Origin: Peribacillus huizhouensis
GTDB lineage: Bacteria > Bacillota > Bacilli > Bacillales > DSM-1321
NCBI RefSeq assembly: GCF_014138605.1
Contig: NZ_JACJHX010000007.1
Location: 62,001-126,000 of the forward strand
Reading direction: 5' to 3'
DNA length: 64,000 nt
Part shown: positions 16,299-25,122 of the stretch, piece by piece
Numbering within the stretch: the stretch's first letter is position 1
How the letters are laid out: every line of letters begins with the position of its first letter
Notes under the pieces: model-generated
Told to the model about the DNA's origin: nothing
Database searches by the model: none
Seen by the model: only the letters and a program-made list of their open reading frames with translations
Made by a program: the position numbers and the translations under genes

Positions 16299-17771
16299 TT
16301 ATAATTGTGGGTCAACACTTTCAGGAACAACGACCGGTTCGCTTCTTGTTTCAATTACCCAATCACGGCCAACTGTAATTCCCAAATATTTTTCATCACT
16401 CGGATCTGCAATTTCTGCTTGTTGATATTTCTTAAACCACCAATATTTTGCTAAAAAGTAGTAAATAACAGCACCAACTACAAAACCAACGAGAAATGAA
16501 TAAGCCGGTAACCAATAGGCAGCAAAACCGCCAATGACCCACGCAATCATTCCAGCTAGGTTAAATCCATTCATGTATTTAAATTGGCCATGATCTTCAT
16601 AGAGTTCATGCACATTTACTCGTCTCTTACGAAGCACATAGTAGTCCGTAAATAAAATACCTACAATCGAAGACAAGATTCCTCCAATAACAAGTAGAGC
16701 CGGGATAATAACATCAAATAAACTCCATGGTTGTACGACGATGCCTATGATACCAGCTATTATAACCCCTACCCAAAACGGCACCTTTGGACCACCAACA
16801 TTGGAGAAAATCGTAGCAGCAGGAACGACATTGGCGGACGTATTCGTAGACCATTGTGCAAATACAATCATCAATAAAAGAATTCCTAAGATAAAGCCAC
16901 TTGCTGCTTCTTGAAGTGCAGCTACAGGATCAAAATTGGAGACTGCGATGTAGGAAACGGCCCCGATAAGGATCATAAATGTGTTTACAATCGGCATGAC
17001 AATAATGCTTCCTACAATTTGTGATTTATTTCGTTTAAACCAGTTCCTTTCATTTTTTGGAGCTTTAAAAAATCTGGATAGAGAAGGCATATCAGCTGCC
17101 AATGTTGCCCAAAAGCCCATATTACTCATGACTACGACCATAAAAGCGGTTATGGCGGCTCTGCCAACAACAGGATTCTCCACCCAAGTCCAGATTTCTC
17201 TTCCTTGCTCCATTGCTTGATCAGAAAGGGAGGTGTACATCCATGCTGAAATAAGAATAATCGTCGGCGCAGCTAAATCGGCAAAACGCTCAATTGCCTT
17301 GATTCCAAGTGCTGTATTTACTAATTGAACGGCTGCAAATAGTAAGAAGCAAACAAACCAATTATCGAATCCAAGAAGGATATTCAAGATTCCATTCATG
17401 GCAGTTGCTCCAAAAAACGTGTTGATACCGAACCAACAAGCAGCGGTTACACCACGTACTAAAGATGGAATATGTGTGCCAATGGTACCAAATGGCGCCC
17501 TCATATAGACAGGAAAGGAAAGACCGTGTTCAATCCCGATATCACCAATAATGGTCATGAATATCCCAATCGCAACAGATCCGATAATCGTTGCAACAAT
17601 CACCCATCCTAGCGATAAACTTTGTACGCCTGCACCACCAATGGCAAAAGCGGCTAAAACAACGGCCATCCCTACCCAAATTACTGCAAAACCCTTCGTC
17701 CCTATGTTTCTATCTCCATGTGAAATTGGCAATAAATCTGGAGACTTGAGATAATTCCCACTCTTTTTCAT
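16299..17771 (-). CDS. NCS1-family nucleobase/hydantoin:cation symporter
   Basis: A 490-residue membrane protein with about 12 segments, of the NCS1 family (Mhp1, PucI and related carriers). It should import the pathway substrate: uracil, thymine, dihydropyrimidine or hydantoin. Typical marks are LLPISHGDRNIGTKGF near the start, GIEHGLSFPVYMRAPFG, ACWFGINTFFGA (the aromatic substrate-binding segment) and VFAQWSTNTSANVVPA. I chose ATG 17771 with AAGGGG upstream; the longer frame to 17858 lacks an SD. It heads the second half of the cluster after a terminator. Substrate specificity is inferred from neighbours. Confidence 0.85.
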   Translation of the reverse strand: MKKSGNYLKSPDLLPISHGDRNIGTKGFAVIWVGMAVVLAAFAIGGAGVQSLSLGWVIVATIIGSVAIGIFMTIIGDIGIEHGLSFPVYMRAPFGTIGTHIPSLVRGVTAACWFGINTFFGATAMNGILNILLGFDNWFVCFLLFAAVQLVNTALGIKAIERFADLAAPTIILISAWMYTSLSDQAMEQGREIWTWVENPVVGRAAITAFMVVVMSNMGFWATLAADMPSLSRFFKAPKNERNWFKRNKSQIVGSIIVMPIVNTFMILIGAVSYIAVSNFDPVAALQEAASGFILGILLLMIVFAQWSTNTSANVVPAATIFSNVGGPKVPFWVGVIIAGIIGIVVQPWSLFDVIIPALLVIGGILSSIVGILFTDYYVLRKRRVNVHELYEDHGQFKYMNGFNLAGMIAWVIGGFAAYWLPAYSFLVGFVVGAVIYYFLAKYWWFKKYQQAEIADPSDEKYLGITVGRDWVIETRSEPVVVPESVDPQL

Positions 17772-17952
17772 TGAAGTACCCCTTTTCTTCGTTGTTTTTA
17801 TTATATTCTGGGTCATTATCACACTTGACACGTTCGCTATTTTTTTGAGATTAAACATCCATGAGCGTCTGCTCTAAAACTCAAAGATGAAAAAGGTTCA
17901 GGTTCTCAAATTGCATCACCTGATGAGGGTGGCGGTGAGAAGCTGATTTTTT

Positions 17953-17991
17953 AAAAGCCCGCCTCTTTTCCACAGAAAAGAAGGAAAGGCT
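17953..17991 (-). terminator. Probable terminator after dihydropyrimidinase
   Basis: On the minus strand GCC...CTTCTTTTC pairs with GAAAAGA..GGGC, followed by TTTT. It would separate the pydC-preT-preA-pydB transcript from the permease transcript. A TATAAT (17805-17800, minus) upstream of the permease may be part of a second promoter. Confidence 0.5.
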
Positions 17992-18097
17992 ATGAAATAT
18001 TTACGCCTCCACCTAATCATCTTGTTACATTTTTTTATATCGTTAAAAATTGTTTTTTTTAAAGAAAGGCACAAAGAACATTGTAACCTGTTGAAAG

Positions 18098-19510
18098 TTA
18101 TACAAGATTTGTTGTTCCTGAATGATCGCTTGCACCATATTTCCCTCGTTTCAAATATTGACCGGCACCTAATTGTCCTACAAATTTCTTATCTCGGATG
18201 ACAAATTCGCCTCGAGATAAGACGGAAATAGGTTCTCCTGTTACTTTTATTCCTTCAAATGGATTATAATCAACAGCCATATGGTGGGTCTCTACGGAAA
18301 TGGTTCTCACTACTGTCGGATCAAAGATGACAATGTCCGCATCCACCCCAACAGCGATGGTGCCTTTTCTTGGATATAATCCAAATAATTTGGCTGCTCT
18401 TGTTGAAATAAGATCTACAAATTGATTTAATGTGATTCTTCCCTTTTTTACACCTTCTGAGAACAAGATACTAACACGATCCTCGATAATCGGCCCCCCG
18501 TTTGGGATTTTTGAAAAGTTCCCTTTGCCAAGATCTTTTTGTCCATTGAAGTCAAAAGAACATTGATCCGAGCCTACTGTTTGCAACTGTCCGGTTTTTA
18601 GAGCATTCCATAACACGTCTTGATTCCATTTTTCACGTAAAGGCGGGGACCATACGAATTTTGCCCCTTCAAAATTCGGCTTTTCTAAGTAGGACTGATC
18701 CAACACTAAATATTGCGGACAAGTTTCGCCCCAAATATCAATTCCATTATTTCTTGCTTCAGCAATTTTTCTCGCAGCATCTGCACAAGACACATGAACA
18801 ACATAAAGTTGTGAGTTGGCTAGTCCTGTCAAAATCGCTGCTCTTCCAGTCGCTTCCCCTTCCACTTCAGAAGGTCTTGTTAAAGCATGAAATATTGGAT
18901 CGGTATTGCCTTGTTTTAATGCTTTTTTCACTAAATAATCAATGACGTCGCCATTTTCTGCATGTACCATGACGAGCGCTCCAAGTTCTTTTGCCGAAAT
19001 AAGCGTACGGAAGAGTGTTTCATCATCAGCTTGCAGCACATTTTTATAAGCCATAAATACTTTAAATGATGTAATCCCCTCCTGTTCAATCACTTTAGGC
19101 AGTTCATGTAATACATCATCATTCATTTCGACAATTTGCAGGTGAAAACCGTAATCAATCACCGCTTTATGTTTTGATTTTGCATGCCAAGTTTCAATCG
19201 CACTTTTTAATGTTTCGCCTTTATTCGTTAAACAAAAATCAATAACTGATGTCGTACCACCAAAGGCTGCAGCAATTGTACCGGTTTCAAAATCATCTTT
19301 TGTTACCGTCCCGCCAAACGGCATTTCCAAATGAGTATGTGGATCAATGCCTCCTGGGAACACATAACAACCTTTTGCATCAATGATTTCTGCGTCATCA
19401 AGTGGAAGATGCTTGCCAATTTGATTAATCACCCCATTATCAATCAATAGATCTGCTTGATACGTATCCGTTGCCGTGACTATCGTGCCGTTTTTTATCA
19501 CTTTTTTCAT
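18098..19510 (-). CDS. pydB: Dihydropyrimidinase (hydantoinase)
   Basis: A 470-residue amidohydrolase that opens dihydrouracil or dihydrothymine to the N-carbamoyl-beta-amino acid. The binuclear zinc site is complete by eye: His58 and His60 in GGIDPHTHLEMP, the carboxylated Lys150 in TSFKVFMAYK, His in MVHAENGD, His in YVVHVSC, and Asp in TVGSDQCSF. Start ATG 19510 follows AGGAGGATATCT; the extension to 19564 is not needed. It is 37 bases downstream of preA on the same strand, and its product feeds the two candidate ureidopropionases. Confidence 0.93.
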   Translation of the reverse strand: MKKVIKNGTIVTATDTYQADLLIDNGVINQIGKHLPLDDAEIIDAKGCYVFPGGIDPHTHLEMPFGGTVTKDDFETGTIAAAFGGTTSVIDFCLTNKGETLKSAIETWHAKSKHKAVIDYGFHLQIVEMNDDVLHELPKVIEQEGITSFKVFMAYKNVLQADDETLFRTLISAKELGALVMVHAENGDVIDYLVKKALKQGNTDPIFHALTRPSEVEGEATGRAAILTGLANSQLYVVHVSCADAARKIAEARNNGIDIWGETCPQYLVLDQSYLEKPNFEGAKFVWSPPLREKWNQDVLWNALKTGQLQTVGSDQCSFDFNGQKDLGKGNFSKIPNGGPIIEDRVSILFSEGVKKGRITLNQFVDLISTRAAKLFGLYPRKGTIAVGVDADIVIFDPTVVRTISVETHHMAVDYNPFEGIKVTGEPISVLSRGEFVIRDKKFVGQLGAGQYLKRGKYGASDHSGTTNLV

Positions 19511-19547
19511 AGATATCCTCCTATCTAAAGAGTATGAATATTCAGAT

Positions 19548-20825
19548 TTATTTTTCTGAATCACATGAAGCTACCCCTAGCGCTGCTTGACGTTCATTCC
19601 AAGTCATTGGCGGAAGACCACTTGGTATTTCAATCATGTCAATTGCCCCATCCACTGGGCATACAATGGAACATAGATTACAACCTACACAGTCCTCTTC
19701 TCTAACTTTTAATTGGCTGTTTCCCGCGAGATCTTTCAACATGTCGATACATTGGTGTGACGTATCTTCACAGGCTATATGGCATTTATTACAATTAATA
19801 CAAACATCAGCGTTAATTTTCGCAACGATTTTGTAATTAAGATCAAGATTGCCCCAATCTGAATATTTCACAACAGATTTTCCTACCAAATCCATAACCG
19901 AGGCGATTCCTTTGTCATCTAAATAATGATCCAATCCTTCAATCATATCTTCTACTATTCGAAAACCATGGTGCATAGCCGCTGTACATACTTGCACGCC
20001 CGTTGCACCCATTAAAAGAAATTCAACAGCATTTTGCCAATTAGATATGCCACCTATTCCTGATATCGGGATAGGAATTAGAGGATTTCTCGCACATTCA
20101 CCAACCATATGAAGAGCAATAGGTTTTACAGCCGGTCCACAATAGCCACCATGGGCCCCTTTCCCACCGACATGGGGAATCGTATTCCAAGAATCTATAT
20201 CGACCCCTGCTAAACTGTTGATTGTATTGATCATGCTAATCGCATCAGCGCCTCCATTTACAGCAGCTTCAGCCGTAACCGTAATGTCAGTTATATTAGG
20301 TGTTAGCTTAACGATTACAGGCGTTTTGGCAGCCTCCTTTGCCCAATACGTTTGTTTTTCAACTAATTCTGGCACCTGACCTGAAGCAGAACCCATACCT
20401 CTTTCAGCCATACCATGCGGACAGCCAAAGTTCAGTTCTAATCCATCCACTCCCGCATCTTCTACTCTTTTGACAATTTCATGCCATTTTTCTTGGCTAG
20501 GCGCAACCATCAATGATGCAATGATCGCATGATTAGGAAAAAGCTTTTTTGTTTCGTAAATTTCCTTTAAGTTTACTTCCAACGGTCGATCGGTGATTAA
20601 TTCAATATTGTTAAAACCCGCCACTTTTTGACCATTAAAACTAACTGCAGCAAATCGCGATGTAACATTTAATATAGGGTCGCCCAATGTCTTCCAAACA
20701 GCTCCTCCCCACCCCGCTTCAAATGCACGTTGGACTTGATACCCTGAATTGGTTGGCGGTGCAGAGGCTAGCCAAAATGGATTGGGCGATTCAATTCCTG
20801 CAAAGTTAATACGTAAATCAGCCAT
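19548..20825 (-). CDS. preA: NAD(P)-dependent dihydropyrimidine dehydrogenase, catalytic subunit PreA
   Basis: A 425-residue protein with a flavin TIM barrel (dihydroorotate dehydrogenase-like, residues 1-310) and a C-terminal ferredoxin domain with two [4Fe-4S] motifs: CINCNKCHIACED and CVGCNLCSIVCPV. It reduces uracil and thymine with electrons from PreT. The substrate loop is CPHGMAERGMGSASGQ. Where, from memory, mammalian DPD has its active-site Cys in ACGQ, this protein has Ser. SD AGGAGG precedes ATG 20825. It follows preT by 35 bases. Confidence 0.92.
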   Translation of the reverse strand: MADLRINFAGIESPNPFWLASAPPTNSGYQVQRAFEAGWGGAVWKTLGDPILNVTSRFAAVSFNGQKVAGFNNIELITDRPLEVNLKEIYETKKLFPNHAIIASLMVAPSQEKWHEIVKRVEDAGVDGLELNFGCPHGMAERGMGSASGQVPELVEKQTYWAKEAAKTPVIVKLTPNITDITVTAEAAVNGGADAISMINTINSLAGVDIDSWNTIPHVGGKGAHGGYCGPAVKPIALHMVGECARNPLIPIPISGIGGISNWQNAVEFLLMGATGVQVCTAAMHHGFRIVEDMIEGLDHYLDDKGIASVMDLVGKSVVKYSDWGNLDLNYKIVAKINADVCINCNKCHIACEDTSHQCIDMLKDLAGNSQLKVREEDCVGCNLCSIVCPVDGAIDMIEIPSGLPPMTWNERQAALGVASCDSEK

Positions 20826-20860
20826 AAATTTACCTCCTAATTCGTAAAATAGGTTTTTGA

Positions 20861-22234
20861 TTATGCCGTTTCTGAAACAGGATTAAACAATAATTTATGA
20901 ATGGCATGTGCTGTCTCTTTCCCCTGTTGTGCAGCTGATACTACCATTGCTTCGCCCTGCCCTTTTCCAAAAATTACATCGCCACATGCAAACACCTTCT
21001 CATTGGATGTTTGAAAGGTGTGTGGATCAATTTGTACAACGCCATCATTATGCGCTACTGCAAATTCCTCAATTAGATCTATATATCTTGATTGTCCAAT
21101 CGCTTTAATAACCGCATCTACTTCAAGTGTAAATTCAGATCCCTTAATTGGAACCGGACGACGTCGGCCATCTTCTCCAGGCTCACCTAATCCCATCTTG
21201 ATACATTCAATTGCTTTTACATGCCCTTGTTCATCGCCAATAATCCGCTTTGGAGCAGTAAGCCATCTAAATTCAACACCATCTTGTTTCGCAAATTCAT
21301 ATTCAAACTCGTAAGCTGTCATTTCTTCAATTGTACGTCTGTATAAAATTTTTACATTTTCAGCACCGAGGCGTACCGAACAAGTAGCTCCATCAATTGC
21401 TGTATTACCTGCTCCGATTACTACGACCCGTTTTTTGAGAAACTGATTCGAAATAGGTTTTGTTTTCGTTTCTTTTACAAATTCAATCGCATCATACACA
21501 CCAGCTAGTTCTTCCCCACTAATTCCCAAATTTGGAACACTAGACATGCCAATTGCCAGAATCACAATGTCATAGTTTTCAAGGATTTCTTCTACTGAAA
21601 TATCTTTACCTACACGGGTATTTGTACGAATAGACACTTGTAAGCTTTCAACTTGTTTCACTTCCCAATAAGAGATTTCCTTTGGCAGTCTGAATGAAAC
21701 AATGCCATACGTGTTTAAACCTCCCGCTTTTTCATTTGCTTCAAAAATTGTCACATCATAGCCTAATAGACCTAATTCTCGAGCAGCTGCCAAACCAGCC
21801 GGACCTCCACCAATAATAGCGACTGTTTTACCGTTCTTCTTTCCTGGATGGAACAATATCTGCTCATTTTGTATCGCCCAGTCTGTTGCATAGCGCTGTA
21901 AATTTCCGATCATTATCGGTTTTGTAGGATGGTTTAAAACACAAGCACCCTCACATAATTCCTCAGTTGGACATACACGGGCACAGCTTGCTCCAATTGG
22001 GTTTGCTGTCATAATCGTCTTAGCTGACCCTCTCAGATTGCCAGATGCAATTTTTTTAATAAATGTTGGAATATCAATACTAGTTGGACATGCCGTAATA
22101 CAAGGAGCATCGTAACAATAGAGACAACGGTTCGATTCTTCATTTGCTTCCTGTTTCGTTAACCCTTGATAAACTTCTTGGAAATTTCCACTTAAATCTT
22201 CAATCGAGATTCTTGGATTCTTTACACTACTCAC
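20861..22234 (-). CDS. preT: NAD(P)-dependent dihydropyrimidine dehydrogenase, electron-transfer subunit PreT
   Basis: About 457 residues, similar to glutamate synthase small subunit and the N-terminal half of mammalian DPD. An Fe-S domain carries CLYCYDAPCITACP and CARVCPTEELCEGAC. An FAD-binding motif follows (VAIIGGGPAGLAAAREL), then an NAD(P) motif (VVVIGAGNTAIDGA) and a closing FAD block (FACGDVIFGKGQG). It passes electrons from NAD(P)H to PreA. I prefer GTG 22234, nine bases after AAGGAGG; ATG 22243 abuts that SD. A family-2 repeat separates it from pydC upstream. Confidence 0.9.
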   Translation of the reverse strand: MSSVKNPRISIEDLSGNFQEVYQGLTKQEANEESNRCLYCYDAPCITACPTSIDIPTFIKKIASGNLRGSAKTIMTANPIGASCARVCPTEELCEGACVLNHPTKPIMIGNLQRYATDWAIQNEQILFHPGKKNGKTVAIIGGGPAGLAAARELGLLGYDVTIFEANEKAGGLNTYGIVSFRLPKEISYWEVKQVESLQVSIRTNTRVGKDISVEEILENYDIVILAIGMSSVPNLGISGEELAGVYDAIEFVKETKTKPISNQFLKKRVVVIGAGNTAIDGATCSVRLGAENVKILYRRTIEEMTAYEFEYEFAKQDGVEFRWLTAPKRIIGDEQGHVKAIECIKMGLGEPGEDGRRRPVPIKGSEFTLEVDAVIKAIGQSRYIDLIEEFAVAHNDGVVQIDPHTFQTSNEKVFACGDVIFGKGQGEAMVVSAAQQGKETAHAIHKLLFNPVSETA

Positions 22235-22278
22235 TATAAACATCCTCCTTTAGAGACGATCTTTATTAGCTCCGTGTT

Positions 22279-22454
22279 AAACTATGTTAAAGTTTGTTGT
22301 TGATTGTGGCACTATCTTGATTGGTGCGGTAAGCGTGAGACTCCTTCCTGCAGAAAAGAGAGACCTCTCTAGCGCACAGCGCCAATGAGGCTCCCGGTTG
22401 CCCGCGGATAGCGAACACCTTACCTTCCAATCAACAGGCAAGTTCAATAGAGCC
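22279..22454 (+). repeat. Family-2 GC-rich repeat, copy A (inside the pyd operon)
   Basis: It begins GTTGTTGATTGTGGCAC, has a GC-rich core (GCGCACAGCGCC, GAGGCTCCCGG, TGCCCGCGG.TAGCGA) and ends CAATCAACAGGCAAG. It occupies about half of the pydC-preT gap, so an operon transcript must read through it. The stretch 22455-22575 shows nothing else. Confidence 0.75.
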
Positions 22455-22575
22455 AAACTTTCTAGATGAAGGTGCCGCCCCCCACTCTATATACCGATCA
22501 TTGTGACTTTTACACACCAGATAACAATATACAATAGTCTTTATGAGACAGTCCCCATTGAAAAAAATCCGTTTA

Positions 22576-23466
22576 TTAAGGCAATAACTCAGACATTTCC
22601 TGATACGTTTCTGGTCTTCGATCTCGATAAAATTGCCATGTATCACGAACTTCTCGTATCATTTTTTTATTCACTTCTCCAATAATTACTTCATCACAGT
22701 CGCGACTTCCCATTGCGACAAAGTTCCCCCTTGGATCAACAAGATAAGATTGTCCGTAAAATTCTCCCATATTCCATGGCCCTTCTGTTCCTACTCTATT
22801 AATGGCGCCAAGATAGTAGCCATTCGCTACAGCATGCGCAGGTTGTTCAAGCTTCCATAAGTATTCGGAAAGTCCAGCTACTGTCGCAGAAGGGTTTAAT
22901 ACAATCTCAGCTCCTTTTAACCCTAGTATTCTCGCACCTTCAGGAAAATGACGATCATAGCAAATGTAAACCCCTACTTTTGCAAAGGCAGTGTCAAACA
23001 CTGGATAGCCTAAATTTCCTGGTTTAAAATAGAATTTTTCCCAAAACCCATAGCCTTCATTGCCTACTCCTACATGGGGAATATGTTGTTTTCGATATTT
23101 ACCTAAATACGATCCATCTGCATCTATGATCGCTGCAGTATTATAGTATGTAGCAATCCCTACTCTCTCGTAGATTGGCAAAACAATCACTACAGATAGT
23201 TCTTTTGCTAGCTCCTGGAATAGTTTTGTCGTCGGGCCGTTCGGAATTTCTTCTGCAGCATCATACCATTTCGTATTTTGCTCTAAGCAAAAGTAAGGTC
23301 CATAAAAAATCTCTTGTAAACTGATAATTTGTGCACCTTTTTCCTTTGCTTCTCTTACAAGCCTCAAATGCTTTTCAATTGCTCGTTGTTTGTGAACTTC
23401 TACAGGTTGATTTCCATCGACATCATTAGAGGCTTGAATAAGACCAATTTTCACATTATCTGCCAT
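22576..23466 (-). CDS. pydC: Nitrilase-superfamily beta-ureidopropionase
   Basis: A 296-residue carbon-nitrogen hydrolase. The Glu-Lys-Cys triad is clear: Glu52 in SLQEIFYGPYFC, Lys126 in GKYRKQHIPH, Cys169 in VYICYDRHFPEG. The sequence matches the N-carbamoylputrescine / beta-ureidopropionase branch, and neighbours favour N-carbamoyl-beta-alanine as substrate. SD GAGGAGGGATACTT precedes ATG 23466. It is the first gene of the run, and upstream DNA carries a candidate cre site. An unrelated M20 enzyme able to do the same step ends the cluster. Confidence 0.88.
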   Translation of the reverse strand: MADNVKIGLIQASNDVDGNQPVEVHKQRAIEKHLRLVREAKEKGAQIISLQEIFYGPYFCLEQNTKWYDAAEEIPNGPTTKLFQELAKELSVVIVLPIYERVGIATYYNTAAIIDADGSYLGKYRKQHIPHVGVGNEGYGFWEKFYFKPGNLGYPVFDTAFAKVGVYICYDRHFPEGARILGLKGAEIVLNPSATVAGLSEYLWKLEQPAHAVANGYYLGAINRVGTEGPWNMGEFYGQSYLVDPRGNFVAMGSRDCDEVIIGEVNKKMIREVRDTWQFYRDRRPETYQEMSELLP

Positions 23467-23533
23467 AAGTATCCCTCCTCAATTATGATATGCATGTACA
23501 TTTCGAATATATGAATGATTTTATCATTCGTCT

Positions 23534-23547
23534 GGAAAACGCTTACA
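23534..23547. promoter_or_regulatory. Candidate CcpA (cre) site upstream of pydC
   Basis: GGAAAACGCTTACA matches the cre consensus TGWAANCGNTNWCA at all but the first base. It lies 68 bases upstream of the pydC start. This would couple pyrimidine breakdown to carbon catabolite control. Confidence 0.5.
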
Positions 23548-23616
23548 AAAGTGAAGCGCCAAGATTAAATAAATTGCTGATCTCCATTTTTATACATGTA
23601 ATACCTATATCAATTC

Positions 23617-23630
23617 TGTATATAAATACA
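23617..23630. promoter_or_regulatory. Palindrome TGTATATAAATACA upstream of pydC
   Basis: The arms TGTAT and ATACA are exact reverse complements around ATAA, about 150 bases before pydC. It could be an operator for an unlinked regulator, since no regulator gene is in the cluster. AT-rich chance palindromes are common. Confidence 0.3.
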
Positions 23631-23857
23631 TAAATTGTAATTAATACTTTTCCATACATTTAATGAATAGGGATATGTTTTTTAATACGCTCACGCTTAT
23701 TATATTCCCGCTATTAAACTCGCCTTATTTTGGGTACATCGACAGAGATAACTCATGAAGAAATGAAAAAAGAAGCATTCGAGAGGAAAGATTGCCAGAT
23801 GGATTTTTTCATAATCTATATTCGGCAAGACGCATTGGTTTTGATTCCCGTCTTGTA

Positions 23858-24057
23858 TTTTATCCCGCATTAACGGGCAGTAAGAGCCCGATTGGTGAGA
23901 TACAGTGAAACTTACCGATGCGTGAGCAGAGGTTTAGTCGAACCAATCAGGTTCGTAGAGTCGATTTATCGAAGTGGAGCGGAGATATTAGCGACTCTAG
24001 AACGGGACTAACAATCAGTGGGGTATGAAGAGAACCCCCACTGATTGAAGTTTCAAA
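23858..24057 (+). repeat. Family-1 repeat, long copy C
   Basis: It starts TTTATCCCGCATTAACGGGC and ends CCCCCACTGATTGAAGTTTCA. Internally it has GAACGGGACTAACAATCAG, TAGAGTCGATTTATCGA and a CAGTGGGG / CCCCCACTG hairpin. Copy G at 54221 has the same internal blocks in reverse. A CAAGACG...CGTCTTG hairpin (23825-23855) lies just before it. Confidence 0.75.
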
Positions 24058-24060
24058 TTA

Positions 24061-24285
24061 TTGGACTATTTTTACGTCAAACGCCATTTATTCCACCATG
24101 GTGTTCTGCATGGATACAGGTTAGTTTTGCTGTTATTTCTTGTCTTCTTTATTACGGATTTGACATTACGTCTGTTTACAATCTATGGAATTAGAGAAAA
24201 GAAAGGCGGAAAACAATGGGACCCTTATAGAGGAGGATTTATACCTAAAAATGAAGTGAATAAAAGCGATAAGACCAGTGAATAA
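24061..24285 (+). CDS. Small membrane protein, start uncertain (possibly truncated)
   Basis: I do not recognise this. The open frame encodes 74 residues: a basic N-terminus (VKRHLFHHGVLHGYR), one strong membrane helix (LVLLLFLVFFITDLTL), and a hydrophilic tail (WDPYRGGFIPKNE). The only in-frame start is TTG 24061, without an SD, immediately after the end of a family-1 repeat. The stop lies next to a proper terminator, which suggests a real gene whose 5' end may have been displaced by the repeat. It is convergent with yqjQ. Confidence 0.45.
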   Translation: MDYFYVKRHLFHHGVLHGYRLVLLLFLVFFITDLTLRLFTIYGIREKKGGKQWDPYRGGFIPKNEVNKSDKTSE

Positions 24286-24298
24286 TCAAACTGGTCTT
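24271..24298. terminator. Bidirectional terminator between convergent genes
   Basis: AAGACCAGT (24271-24279) and ACTGGTCTT (24290-24298) pair exactly around AATAATCAA. Confidence 0.65.
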
Positions 24299-24315
24299 GT
24301 ATCAAATTTCCGCCT

Positions 24316-25107
24316 TTACTTTTTAAAAAACGCATTTTTCCCTAGCGTTTCTACCGTGTTAGGAAAAAGTGTATGCATTTTACTAATCGCATTCATGAAC
24401 CGTGGTAAATTGATCTCGCGCTTTTTCGTAAGCATCGCGGACACGATTTTCTCAGCCACATATTCTGGCTGTAATATGAACTTTTCGATATTCTTCACAT
24501 AAGTTCCACTTTCATCAGCAATATCGAAAAAATTTGTTGCAATCGGTCCTGGATTAACAGTAGTCACATGAATACCCTCGCGCATTACTTCCAGGCGCAA
24601 CGCATTGGAATAGCCAATTACTGCAAACTTCGTTGAAGAGTACAAGGTAGATTTTGGTGTTGCAATCTTCCCAGCCATTGAAGCAATATTGATGATATGA
24701 CCGGATTTCCGCCTTTTCATCGAAGGAACGACCATTTTCGTACAAGCCATCAAGCCAATTACATTCACACGGAACATGGCTTGGATTTCCTCGATATTAG
24801 TTTCGTCGACTTCTTTAAAAGTACCATACCCAGCATTATTTACGAGAACATCGATTTCGCCAATATTTGTATAAATATCTGTAAATACGTCAACAATCTG
24901 TTTCATATTTGAAACGTCTAATTCATATGCATAAGCTACATCGCCATACTGGTTGTTTAGCTCATTCCTTAGCTCCTCTAATTTATCCGTATTTCGGGCA
25001 AGCAGAACGACACGTGCTCCCTGCTCCGCTGCTTTCTTAGCAATTTCTTTACCAATTCCACCAGAAGCACCTGTAACAACGACGCATTTTTTATGTAATC
25101 TACTCAT
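24316..25107 (-). CDS. yqjQ: Short-chain dehydrogenase/reductase, YqjQ type
   Basis: A 263-residue SDR oxidoreductase. The cofactor motif is VVTGASGGIGKEIA (TGxxxGIG), then NNAGYG, and the catalytic Ser-Tyr-Lys in INIASMAGK and YSSTKFAVIGYSNAL. A C-terminal hydrophobic tail typical of the YqjQ/DltE-like group (FMNAISKMHTLFP) may contact the membrane. Substrate unknown. It follows yqjP by 15 bases on the same strand, the order I recall from B. subtilis. The SD is weak (GAGTGGTGG), so translation may depend on yqjP. Confidence 0.88.
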   Translation of the reverse strand: MSRLHKKCVVVTGASGGIGKEIAKKAAEQGARVVLLARNTDKLEELRNELNNQYGDVAYAYELDVSNMKQIVDVFTDIYTNIGEIDVLVNNAGYGTFKEVDETNIEEIQAMFRVNVIGLMACTKMVVPSMKRRKSGHIINIASMAGKIATPKSTLYSSTKFAVIGYSNALRLEVMREGIHVTTVNPGPIATNFFDIADESGTYVKNIEKFILQPEYVAEKIVSAMLTKKREINLPRFMNAISKMHTLFPNTVETLGKNAFFKK

Positions 25108-25122
25108 TAGCCACCACTCTTT

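Noticed and set aside
22290..22330. TGGCAC resembling a sigma-54 -24 element before preT
   Set aside because: The TGGCAC is part of the family-2 repeat and recurs in copies with no matching -12 TTGC element at the correct spacing.
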